A DNA stretch of 7,166 bases from an uncultured Lachnospiraceae bacterium (GCA_910577275.1 CAJTMW010000046.1:1-7166); one strand, 5' to 3'. Shown: positions 1 to 6,138, counted from the stretch's first letter. A program made the numbers and translations. Notes: generated from the sequence alone by a model not told the origin.

Positions 1-346
1 GCCCTCGCCGCCTCCACCGTGATATAGGGCAGCTCGCTCACCCGGATTCCCGTGGCGCAGATAGTTTCCATCAGAAGCATCAGACGCTCCTTCCCTTCCT
101 TCTGCGCCGTGGTTATCAGACGTTCGAACTCTCCTTTTGTCAGCTCCTTTGACTGTGCCCTGAACATCCGGCGCTGGATACGGAGAAATTTTACCCGCAG
201 TTCCTGCCAGCCCATAAAGGAAAAGAAGCCGTTCAGAGCGGAAAGCTTTCCGTTTACGGTGACAGGCGCATATTCCTGTTTCTGTAAACGCTCTTTCCAC
301 TCTATAACAGCTTCTTTGGTTACCGGCCTGCCGCATAACCATTCGC
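1..346. repeat. Direct repeat, left copy (recombinase gene segment)
   Basis: Bases 1-346 match 6821-7166 in the same orientation at an offset of 6820, with three mismatches (240/7060 g-a, 285/7105 t-c, 291/7111 c-t). Both window ends therefore lie at the same place inside two recombinase genes. The true repeat probably extends beyond both edges. Confidence 0.97.
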
Positions 347-461
347 AAAAGGATTTTATCTCTTTCACATATTTCTCAATAGTTGCAGGCTCTCTTTCTT
401 CGCTTTTCAAAAAATCCCTGAATCTGCAAATATCATTTTCCGCCATTGTGCTATCGTTCAT
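1..461 (-). CDS. Tyrosine recombinase (phage-integrase/Xer-like), N-terminal part; 3' end off the window
   Basis: This is the first 153 codons of a tyrosine site-specific recombinase; the C-terminal catalytic part lies left of base 1. The chosen start (ATG at 461-459, protein beginning MNDSTMAEND) has an AGGAGGG ribosome binding site at 468-474 with 6-nt spacing. An internal ATG five codons later lacks such a site. Residues ~5-85 look like the helical SAM-like core-binding domain, followed by the beginning of the catalytic domain with the box I arginine (R140 in ATGIRVSEL). The overlap with the right-hand recombinase gene is 343/346 bp identical, and the three differences (240, 285, 291) are all silent. 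By analogy, its unseen 3' end may carry its own invertible promoter. It has its own candidate promoter and lies 114 bp beyond the operon's last gene. Family assignment is firm; activity cannot be judged from the fragment. Confidence 0.93.
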   Translation of the reverse strand, partial: MNDSTMAENDICRFRDFLKSEEREPATIEKYVKEIKSFCEWLCGRPVTKEAVIEWKERLQKQEYAPVTVNGKLSALNGFFSFMGWQELRVKFLRIQRRMFRAQSKELTKGEFERLITTAQKEGKERLMLLMETICATGIRVSELPYITVEAAR

Positions 462-476
462 CTTTTTCCCTCCTAA

Positions 477-505
477 AGGTTGATATAATGTCCTTATATT
501 AACCT
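477..505. promoter_or_regulatory. Dyad overlapping the -10 and start of the left recombinase promoter; possible operator
   Basis: Arms 477-487 (AGGTTGATATA) and 495-505 (TATATTAACCT) pair at 10 of 11 positions around a 7-bp centre. The dyad covers the predicted -10 box and transcription start of the left recombinase gene. It could be a repressor-binding site or an RNA hairpin at the transcript 5' end. The dyad is visible in the sequence; any role is inference. Confidence 0.4.
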
Positions 506-525
506 AAGAGGACTTTTTTATTCAA
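496..525 (-). promoter_or_regulatory. Candidate sigma-A promoter of the left recombinase gene
   Basis: Reading leftward, a -35 TTGAAT (525-520) is followed after 18 nt by a -10 TAATAT (501-496). Transcription would start near 489, about 15 nt upstream of the ribosome binding site. This would make the left recombinase gene independent of the surface operon. It is a consensus match only. Confidence 0.5.
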
Positions 526-575
526 AAAGTATCAGCAGCGGGAAATTTTTGATAATAATTTTACACTATTCACAA

Positions 576-752
576 TTACAGCTTTCCGCCGACACGTGCA
601 TTTTTCATTCTGACTCTCTCCTCCAGCTCTTCCAGTGACATACTTGCCGGCGGCATCCCGCAGATTTTCAAGACGTTTTCCAGTATCCGCCCGGCGTCCT
701 TTCGTGAAAGCTCCGGCGCCGTTTCTTTTTCCTCTTTTATCAGTCTTCCCAT
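576..752 (-). CDS. Small hypothetical protein, 58 residues, last gene of the surface operon
   Basis: This short gene begins MGRLIKEEKE and ends KNARVGGKL. It is supported mainly by a near-perfect ribosome binding site, AAGGAGG at 758-764, 5 nt before the ATG at 752-750, and by its position 72 bp after the transglutaminase-like gene on the same strand. The protein is highly charged and probably largely helical (residues ~15-30 and ~38-50). It has no signal peptide, no transmembrane segment and one cysteine (C31), so it is likely cytoplasmic. I do not recognise a family. Possible roles include a small regulator or an accessory factor for the recombinase, but nothing in the sequence proves either. 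The start is well supported; function is unknown. Confidence 0.72.
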   Translation of the reverse strand: MGRLIKEEKETAPELSRKDAGRILENVLKICGMPPASMSLEELEERVRMKNARVGGKL

Positions 753-824
753 CTCTTCCTCCTTAAGGCGCAGGCCCGTTCTTTGGCTGTTACCTCTCTT
801 TGCAGGCTCATTTTCCCGTCCGCC

Positions 825-1700
825 TTAATACTGGTACTTTTTGGAATAGTTGCTCCCGTCTCCGATATATTCCAAAATAGATTCGCTGCCCCCGTTGGCG
901 GAGGCAAATGTCGGGTCCATGCGGTGCCACTCTTTTCCGTCAAAATAAATCGCGCCGTCTATCCAACCTTCCTCCTCCGTCCACACGCTTATCCACGCAT
1001 GGTAGGCCGTCCCCGCATATCCCACAATCAGCTTGCATGGAACTCCCTGGCTCCGAAGCATTCCCGCCATCAGGGCGGCATAGTCGAAGCAGATACCTTT
1101 TTTGGAGGAAAGCACACTGTCTAACACCGGCAGATAGCCGCTTTTTACGTTCGCCGCCTTCTTGGTGTCGTAGGTAAGATTTCCCACCACGAAATCGTAA
1201 ATCTTTTCCACTTTTCCCATAGCCCCCTCCGCGCTTCCCGCCAGCTCTGCTGCCTTGGCAAGGGTGGAAGCCGCGCCGCCGTAGTCCACGTACTGGTTCG
1301 GGCGGAGAAATGGCGCAAATTCACTTCCAAGCGCCGCCTGAAAGGAACAGGACAGCACCATGGCATATTTGGAATCCGCCACATTTTCCAATATTGTCAC
1401 CTGATAGGTTCCGTTTCCCTCCGATAAAGGGAATGTGGCCGTAACGCCGGGCGTCAGGTTGTAAGTATAAGTAGCGCCGGGCCCGGCAACCTGGGCTTTC
1501 ACCTTTCCCACCGTACCGGTATATTTCGCCGTCACATATCCGTCCGCTGTGTTGGAATAATCAATCACAGCCCTGTCGTTCTGTACTGTCTGCGCGCCGG
1601 AAGCTATCTCCGATGCATAAACCTTTTTATCCCCCAACCACAAAAATATCGCCCCATATATAATAAGAAAGAAAACCTTTGCCATCTTCTTTGTTTTCAT
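825..1700 (-). CDS. Secreted transglutaminase-like protein (transglutaminase core / cysteine protease fold)
   Basis: The protein has 291 residues. An N-terminal hydrophobic segment (residues ~7-22) ending in YAS-E (28-31) is a likely export signal. Residues ~35-125 look like a beta-rich domain, and the C-terminal half is a transglutaminase core. The predicted triad is complete: C204 in KKGICFDYAAL, H234 in AYHAWISVW and D262 in WHRMDPTFA. Bacterial members of this family may cross-link proteins, hydrolyse amides or act as peptidases, so the reaction is not fixed by the fold. The start ATG at 1700-1698 has AGAGGTG at 1708-1714; an alternative ATG five codons in is less well placed. It begins 27 bp after the sortase stop, so the two are almost certainly co-transcribed. 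Linkage to a sortase and its substrate suggests processing or cross-linking of the displayed surface protein (inference). Confidence 0.9.
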   Translation of the reverse strand: MKTKKMAKVFFLIIYGAIFLWLGDKKVYASEIASGAQTVQNDRAVIDYSNTADGYVTAKYTGTVGKVKAQVAGPGATYTYNLTPGVTATFPLSEGNGTYQVTILENVADSKYAMVLSCSFQAALGSEFAPFLRPNQYVDYGGAASTLAKAAELAGSAEGAMGKVEKIYDFVVGNLTYDTKKAANVKSGYLPVLDSVLSSKKGICFDYAALMAGMLRSQGVPCKLIVGYAGTAYHAWISVWTEEEGWIDGAIYFDGKEWHRMDPTFASANGGSESILEYIGDGSNYSKKYQY

Positions 1701-1727
1701 GCCAAGACACCTCTCTTTATTCCTTTA

Positions 1728-2531
1728 TCATCCTGTCTTTTTTGCCACCACCACGAACCGCCCTTCTTTCTCATGGTAGCTGCAGGTGGAGAGCGTAAGA
1801 AGCTCATCTCCAAAGGCTGCGTCCGCCCCCAAATCATAGAGGGACGACGCCTTTACCCTGCTTATATATTCCTCAAAGCTTTCCTTTTCCCTCAAATCAA
1901 TATACCAGTAATAGCGGAAAGCATCCTTTTCCTTCAAACTGTATATCCGGCTGTAAAAAGCCCCGATTACCTGATACTCCCCTTTTTCCGTCAGCGTGTC
2001 GAAGCGGATAACGGGGTGCTCCCTTGCATAGCTTTCCTGACTATACCGGTCAAGATTCCCGAACATGGTGCCGTCTCTCATGTGGTGTCCGTAGATGATG
2101 GTGTTGCCGCCACCTGAAAAGCACCCCTCGCCCGTAAAAAGGCTGCCGCTTACCGCTTCTTTTTTGTCGAAGCCTCTTCGCAGATAATATTCGGGGTCGT
2201 CCGGCGTGCTCATGACCGGATAATCAATTCCCAAATCCTCTATAGTAAGCCAGCCTGACAAGTCCTGATTCTGCGCCCATAACTCCCGATATTCGGGTAA
2301 AATAAACGTCTCCTCCTGCACCGGGCTTTCCCCGTTTTCTTCTTTGTCCGAAGGTTTGGTCTGTAATTCCTCTTCTCCCTGTTCTCCGGCCTGCCGAACC
2401 TTTTCCGCCAGCAGACGGTTCGCCTCCCGCTCGCGCATTTTCCGGCAGCCGTCACGTAAAAGCATGGCTCCCGAAAACAGGCATACTGCCATGAGTATCA
2501 GAAACGCCGACACGCATATTTTTCTTTTCAT
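1728..2531 (-). CDS. Class B sortase
   Basis: The protein has 267 residues. A single N-terminal membrane segment (~5-25) is followed by a charged, probably coiled or flexible linker (~28-75) and then the sortase catalytic domain. Catalytic residues are visible: H149 in IIYGHHM, C250 in TLSTCSY and R258 in GRFVVVAK. The TLSTC motif with the GRFVVVA strand, and the helix-containing insertion between the histidine and cysteine, fit class B rather than class A. Class B enzymes cut a short C-terminal sorting motif and join the substrate to peptidoglycan. The probable substrate is the upstream adhesin with APETG. This resembles Clostridioides difficile SrtB, a class B enzyme that accepts (S/P)PxTG-type signals rather than the heme-protein motif NPQTN. 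The ribosome binding site is GGAGA at 2537-2541. It is co-directional with and 101 bp downstream of its putative substrate gene. Confidence 0.95.
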   Translation of the reverse strand: MKRKICVSAFLILMAVCLFSGAMLLRDGCRKMREREANRLLAEKVRQAGEQGEEELQTKPSDKEENGESPVQEETFILPEYRELWAQNQDLSGWLTIEDLGIDYPVMSTPDDPEYYLRRGFDKKEAVSGSLFTGEGCFSGGGNTIIYGHHMRDGTMFGNLDRYSQESYAREHPVIRFDTLTEKGEYQVIGAFYSRIYSLKEKDAFRYYWYIDLREKESFEEYISRVKASSLYDLGADAAFGDELLTLSTCSYHEKEGRFVVVAKKTG

Positions 2532-2553
2532 AAATTTCTCCGTATTTAAAGAG

Positions 2554-2581
2554 GCAGCGCCGGCACAGACGCCGACGCTGC
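2554..2581 (-). terminator. Strong hairpin between adhesin and sortase genes; partial terminator or RNA-processing element
   Basis: On the minus strand GCAGCG-T-CGGC and GCCG-G-CGCTGC form an 11-pair stem including one U-G pair, with a 6-nt loop GTCTGT. Only a weak T-rich tract (CTCTTTAAAT) follows. It lies between the adhesin stop and the sortase ribosome binding site. A leaky terminator or a 3'-end stabiliser would lower sortase relative to its substrate. The structure is clear; its effect is inferred. Confidence 0.5.
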
Positions 2582-2632
2582 AATTACCGGAACTTAAAAT
2601 TCTATCCGGTTTTTCTGCTCATGCATTTTCCC

Positions 2633-5600
2633 TTAACGGTTCTTTTTCCCGCGCCAGAATTCAGGCAGAAGGAAAATCATACCGCCCAGAGACATCATGA
2701 ACAGCATCATCCAGTGGTTTCCTGACACATCGCCTGTCTCAGGTGCGCCGATGTTTGCAAGCGGCACTTCTTCCTCTGGAATGTATACATAGTCTTCCGT
2801 CACAGGGTCTTTTACCTTCACAAATGCCTGCGGCACTTCCTCGTCAAGGATAATTACCGTATCCGGGCTGTCGATTTCCACAACCGCAGGTACTTCCTCA
2901 AGTACCGGTATTTCCTCGTTCGGCACATAAGTAATTTCTTCCGTCACAGGATTTTCCACCCTCTCGTATACCACCGCACGGGCCACGTCCTCATCAGGGA
3001 TTACCACAAGGGTATCCGCATCATCCGGTGTAACTACTTCCGGAATCTCCGGCACCACCTGAATAACTCTTGTAGGCGGCGTGGGAGGGGTAGGAGGCTC
3101 CGGCTGTTCGGGCTCTACCGGTTCGGGTTCAACAGGAACGGGAATCGGCTCGGGCTCGTCGGGAACCGGAACTGGCTCGGGCTCGTCAGGAACCGGATTA
3201 GGTTCGGGGTCATTGGGAACCGGGTTCGGCTCGGGCTCGTCGGGAACCGGTTCAGGATTCGGCTCGGGATTTTCCGGGTCCGGATTCTCGGGGTCCGGAT
3301 TCTCAGGGTCGGGATTTTCCGGGTCCGGATTCTCAGGGTCCGGATTCTCAGGATCCGGATTTTCCGGGTCCGGATTCTCAGGGTCCGGATTCTCAGGGTC
3401 CGGCTCGTTGGGGTCATTCTTGGTAAAATACAGTTTTAATACTGTTCCTGACGCTTCCAAAGTCTCTGACAATACATTCCTCGTATCTTCTTCATCAAAT
3501 GTATAGCCTTCTACCGCTTTATCCTCGTCCGTTACCTCTACTGTACTTCCAATGGAACCCCTACGGGTTTCGGTCTTCTTTCCAATCAGATTCTCGTCGG
3601 TGTCATACCAGTTTACCATATACTCCACTTCCTGTGGCTGGTCCTTGGTAAAATACAGCTTTAATACCGTTCCTGACGCTTCCAAAGTCTCTGACAATAC
3701 ATTCCTCGTATCTTCTTCATCAAATGTATAGCCTTCTACCGCTTTATCCTCGTCCGTTACCTCTACTGTACTTCCAATGGAACCCCTACGGGTTTCGGTC
3801 TTCTTTCCAATCAGATTCTCATCGGTATCGTACCAGTTTACCGTATACTCCACTTCCTGTGGCTGGTCCTTGGTAAAGTACAGCTTTAACACTGTTCCTG
3901 ACGCTTCCAAAGTCTCTGACAATACATTCCTCGTATCTTCTTCATCAAATGTATAGCCTTCTACCGCTTTATCCTCGTCCGTTACCTCTACTGTACTTCC
4001 AATGGAACCCCTACGGGTTTCGGTCTTCTTTCCAATCAGATTCTCGTCGGTGTCATACCAGTTTACCATATACTCCACTTCCTGTGGCTGGTCCTTGGTA
4101 AAATACAGCTTTAATACCGTTCCTGACGCTTCCAAAGTCTCTGACAATATATTTCTTGCATCGCTTTCAGAAAACGTATAGCCTTCTACCGCTTTATCCG
4201 CCTCCGTTACCTCTACTGTTGTCCCAACGGTTCCTGTACGGGTTTCGGTCTTCTTTCCAATCAGATTCTCATCGGTGTCATACCACTCCACAGTATAAGA
4301 AGTGTTTTTAGGCTGAATTTTCTCCCACACTGCATAAAGCGTAGTGTCTGCGTTAATAGTAAAAGTGTCGCCTGCTTCATATACAACGTTTTCAGCTTTT
4401 GAATCTGTATCCCATCCTTTGAACGTATAGTTTGCTCTTGTATTCGTGCAGGTTCTTACCGTGACTTCTGCGCCCTTGCCATATTTTTCTTCAGCATATT
4501 GTGCCCCTCTGTCCATATAAGTCAGAGTTACCTGTACCGGCGCGTTCTGCTCCCACACGGCATAAAGCGTTTTCTCCACAGAACCGCCATTGTACCCGCT
4601 TACTGTCTGAGACATCAGGTAATTAGCTCCAGGCTGATATCTTGGTGACTGAGCAGACGCTTGCTCCGCCCATCCCTTGAAGGTATATCCTCCTCTGATA
4701 GGCTGATTATTCGAAATCGTGAAAGTGTGGCTCTTGGTATACTTATCATTCGTGCTATAGGTCTGCGTTTCCGGCGCGCCCGAGCCGCCATTGGCATTAT
4801 ATTTCAAAGTAAAATTCCAGAGGGAGCTGCTTTCTCCACCGCCGCCTTCCGGTCTGTACCCTTTAACCCAGTAAGTCATTGTTACATTATTTACATTGCA
4901 TGACCACTCTACACTGGCTCCCTGTTGCTGGTCTCCGGTCGGGAAATACCAGTTACCCACAACTTTTGTAACTCTTCCGAACGTCGCCCCTTGCGCAAAA
5001 TAGCTTAAGTTTGGTATTCGATAGGTCACAGATTGTATCAGTTCCGGATTACCTTTTGCAACGGAATCTTCACCTACCTCATAAACCATACCATTACTCT
5101 CATCAAAAACACGGACGTTAATTTTGATAGTTCCATAGTTCTGATTTGCTCTGAATGGTGTTACCGCCTTGATATTTGTTTCTGCACTAACCTCTGGACC
5201 GGGAAACTGCTCTTCATCAACATTATTGTCAGCTATCTCATAATTAATTGAAATAACAATATTATTGATTACATTTTCTACAATATACTCGTTCCCCCTA
5301 CCTGTCGCATGAGCTCCTTCAACCTGCGCGACTTTCCAGCCTTCATCAGCCGTCACCGTAAAAGTAAAACTGTTTCCATTCTCAACCAGCCCTCTATAGG
5401 AGTTCACGTCAATTGTTGTTCCATCAACCTGAATACTCCCGTTCGATGCACTTTCTGCTGAAAACTCAATACTGCACTTTTCTTCCTGATTTTCTTCATT
5501 CGGAAGAGCATCATCTCCATTTGCTAATTCGTCCTTCGTGGAATCCGCCTCAGACAAGTCCTCATCTTCATTTAAGGAATCGTCCGCCTCCGTATCATCC

Positions 5601-5893
5601 AAATTATCTGACGAATCATCCTCCGTCACATCATCACCAGACGGTTCGTCTGCTAAATCGTCATCGACGTCATCCTCATCGTCTCCGTCATCTGCATCGT
5701 CCGGGGTGTCTGAATCGTCCTGACCGGTCAAATCCCCCGCAGCTTCTTTCGGTTCGTTTTCCCCATCGTTCAGATTCACATCTTCCACATTCGGAACCTC
5801 ACTTGCCAAAGTGGAAAGCGACATACCCATGCACAGTACCAGAACCAGAAACATCGCAAGGTAACGCCTGATAGTTCTCTTTCTTATTTTCAT
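2633..5893 (-). CDS. Large repetitive cell-wall-anchored surface protein (adhesin-like) with APETG sorting signal
   Basis: The protein has 1086 residues. Order of parts: signal peptide (1-31, KIRKR start, cleavage near LAS-E); extremely acidic Asp/Glu-rich stretch (~32-140); a beta-type domain (~142-222); a region I do not recognise (~223-360); two InlB/Listeria-Bacteroides-type repeats (~361-450 and ~451-525, with GYTFKGW and LYAVWE hallmarks); four 75-residue repeats (~526-825); a Pro-rich wall-spanning region including nine DPENP units (~826-943); two short related C-terminal repeats (~950-1049); then APETG (1050-1054), a hydrophobic segment and the basic tail GKKNR. The start at 5893 is preferred because AAAGGAAG (5901-5908) lies 7 nt upstream and the signal peptide begins there. 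A longer reading from TTG at 5938 would start inside leader hairpins. Expression is probably controlled by an invertible promoter and a cyclic-di-GMP riboswitch. A role in attachment is inferred from architecture. Confidence 0.93.
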   Translation of the reverse strand: MKIRKRTIRRYLAMFLVLVLCMGMSLSTLASEVPNVEDVNLNDGENEPKEAAGDLTGQDDSDTPDDADDGDDEDDVDDDLADEPSGDDVTEDDSSDNLDDTEADDSLNEDEDLSEADSTKDELANGDDALPNEENQEEKCSIEFSAESASNGSIQVDGTTIDVNSYRGLVENGNSFTFTVTADEGWKVAQVEGAHATGRGNEYIVENVINNIVISINYEIADNNVDEEQFPGPEVSAETNIKAVTPFRANQNYGTIKINVRVFDESNGMVYEVGEDSVAKGNPELIQSVTYRIPNLSYFAQGATFGRVTKVVGNWYFPTGDQQQGASVEWSCNVNNVTMTYWVKGYRPEGGGGESSSLWNFTLKYNANGGSGAPETQTYSTNDKYTKSHTFTISNNQPIRGGYTFKGWAEQASAQSPRYQPGANYLMSQTVSGYNGGSVEKTLYAVWEQNAPVQVTLTYMDRGAQYAEEKYGKGAEVTVRTCTNTRANYTFKGWDTDSKAENVVYEAGDTFTINADTTLYAVWEKIQPKNTSYTVEWYDTDENLIGKKTETRTGTVGTTVEVTEADKAVEGYTFSESDARNILSETLEASGTVLKLYFTKDQPQEVEYMVNWYDTDENLIGKKTETRRGSIGSTVEVTDEDKAVEGYTFDEEDTRNVLSETLEASGTVLKLYFTKDQPQEVEYTVNWYDTDENLIGKKTETRRGSIGSTVEVTDEDKAVEGYTFDEEDTRNVLSETLEASGTVLKLYFTKDQPQEVEYMVNWYDTDENLIGKKTETRRGSIGSTVEVTDEDKAVEGYTFDEEDTRNVLSETLEASGTVLKLYFTKNDPNEPDPENPDPENPDPENPDPENPDPENPDPENPDPENPDPENPDPENPEPNPEPVPDEPEPNPVPNDPEPNPVPDEPEPVPVPDEPEPIPVPVEPEPVEPEQPEPPTPPTPPTRVIQVVPEIPEVVTPDDADTLVVIPDEDVARAVVYERVENPVTEEITYVPNEEIPVLEEVPAVVEIDSPDTVIILDEEVPQAFVKVKDPVTEDYVYIPEEEVPLANIGAPETGDVSGNHWMMLFMMSLGGMIFLLPEFWRGKKNR
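3267..3401 (-). repeat. 15-bp tandem repeat encoding DPENP, about nine copies
   Basis: About nine near-identical 15-bp units (plus-strand form like GGATTCTCAGGGTCC) encode consecutive DPENP. Looser Pro/Glu/Asn/Val repeats continue to about 3070. Such tracts act as extended stalks crossing the cell wall. Copy number is prone to slippage, and 15-bp steps keep the reading frame. The tract's GGGTCCGG-type units also create a glycine/serine-rich open frame on the plus strand that is only a shadow. Confidence 0.9.
3421..4320 (-). repeat. Four tandem 225-bp repeats within the adhesin gene
   Basis: Unit boundaries at 3421, 3646, 3871 and 4096 are exactly 225 bp (75 residues) apart. The three leftmost units (C-terminal in the protein) differ from one another at only about 3 to 7 positions, and at protein level essentially only by M/T in EVEY(M/T)VNWYD. 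The fourth (N-terminal, 4096-4320) is clearly more diverged. Each unit runs from VNWYDTDENLIGKK to LKLYFTK and resembles small beta-rich surface-protein stalk repeats (MucBP-like in appearance; family not certain). The near identity implies recent duplication or gene conversion. Confidence 0.95.
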
Positions 5894-5908
5894 AATATAT
5901 CTTCCTTT

Positions 5909-5940
5909 CTTTGCATAATAAATTCTTTTCCAATGCAAAG
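5909..5940 (-). promoter_or_regulatory. 8-bp perfect stem abutting the adhesin ribosome binding site
   Basis: CTTTGCAT and ATGCAAAG (arms 5933-5940 and 5909-5916) are perfect complements separated by 16 nt. The downstream arm ends directly against the AAAGGAAG ribosome binding site (5901-5908). Its upstream arm overlaps the end of the neighbouring terminator-like hairpin by two bases, so the two structures may compete. It could be part of the riboswitch expression platform. Confidence 0.4.
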
Positions 5941-5956
5941 CCTGGGCGGCCAGGCT
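5939..5956 (-). terminator. Terminator-like hairpin, probable expression platform of the riboswitch
   Basis: On the minus strand AGCCTGG-CCGC-CCAGGCT is a perfect 7-bp stem with a 4-nt loop, followed by TTGCATT. The 5' arm AGCCTGG is also the conserved 3' strand of the GEMM aptamer. Ligand binding would hold that strand in the aptamer and prevent the hairpin, predicting an ON switch (more cyclic-di-GMP, more adhesin). The U-tract is short for an intrinsic terminator, so the sign of control is an inference. Confidence 0.55.
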
Positions 5957-6040
5957 GACGTAGCACTTTTCCGCACCTTAGTCCCTATAGCTTTGCGTCC
6001 CGCCGTTTCCGGCGGTTTGCCAACTTCTTCGCGTTTATTT
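5945..6040 (-). promoter_or_regulatory. Cyclic-di-GMP-I riboswitch (GEMM-I) aptamer in the adhesin leader
   Basis: Reading leftward, the hallmark segments appear in the expected order. GGCAAACC (6021-6014) is followed by a 6-bp hairpin capped by a GAAA tetraloop (6015-6000, loop 6009-6006). Then come GGGACGCAAAGC (6001-5990), CTATAGGGACTAAGG (5990-5976), a variable loop, and GCTACGTCAGCCTGG (5964-5950). GEMM-I RNAs bind cyclic-di-GMP, and the CTATAGGG...CTAAGG form is typical of Clostridia. It lies about 50-150 nt upstream of the adhesin start and on the same strand. Outer P1 limits are approximate. It would be transcribed only when the upstream invertible promoter faces left, unless a fixed promoter I cannot see exists. 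Confidence 0.93.
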
Positions 6041-6063
6041 ACACGGACCATCCCTCTATTCCG

Positions 6064-6111
6064 CTCCGCCACCCGACAGCCTGAATAACGGAGCATCAAA
6101 AACCGGCGGAG
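6064..6111 (-). other. Leader RNA stem upstream of the riboswitch
   Basis: GGCGGAG (6105-6111) and CTCCGCC (6064-6070) are perfect 7-bp complements enclosing a 34-nt loop. The stem lies between the leader ORF and the riboswitch. It may only organise the leader RNA; no known motif is recognised. Confidence 0.3.
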
Positions 6112-6138
6112 TCATATCTTGCGTACACACTTTTCCAT
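6112..6138 (-). CDS. Candidate 8-codon leader peptide in the adhesin 5' leader
   Basis: ATG at 6138-6136 opens MEKCVRKI followed by TGA (6114-6112). It is preceded by an excellent ribosome binding site, AGGAGGG at 6146-6152, with 7-nt spacing. It lies between the left inverted repeat and the riboswitch, so it would be on the mRNA only when transcription comes from the right. A translated leader could couple ribosome passage to leader folding, or the site could be fortuitous. No conserved family is recognised. Confidence 0.4.
   Translation of the reverse strand: MEKCVRKI

Noticed and set aside
52..483. Plus-strand open frame opposite the left recombinase gene
   Set aside because: Antisense to a well-supported recombinase reading frame, with a nonsensical protein and no promoter or ribosome binding site.
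604..614. CATTCTGACT similar to one half of the switch recombination site
   Set aside because: Only a half-site match (10 bp) lying within the 58-residue coding sequence, with no opposing arm; expected by chance.
740..808. 23-codon minus-strand frame (MSLQREVTAK...) between transglutaminase-like and small genes
   Set aside because: Weak ribosome binding site and overlap with the start of the well-supported 58-residue gene. It could be translated for coupling, but there is too little support.
3081..3506. Plus-strand open frame rich in Gly and Ser opposite the Pro-rich repeats
   Set aside because: It is a translation of the complementary strand of the DPENP tandem repeat, with no ribosome binding site; a shadow of the adhesin gene.
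3267..4320. Regularly spaced repeats considered as a CRISPR array
   Set aside because: The repeats are contiguous without unique spacers, keep one reading frame and encode protein repeats.
5894..5938. 15-residue N-terminal extension of the adhesin from TTG at 5938
   Set aside because: The TTG lies in leader hairpins with no suitable ribosome binding site. The ATG at 5893 has AAAGGAAG 7 nt upstream and starts the signal peptide.
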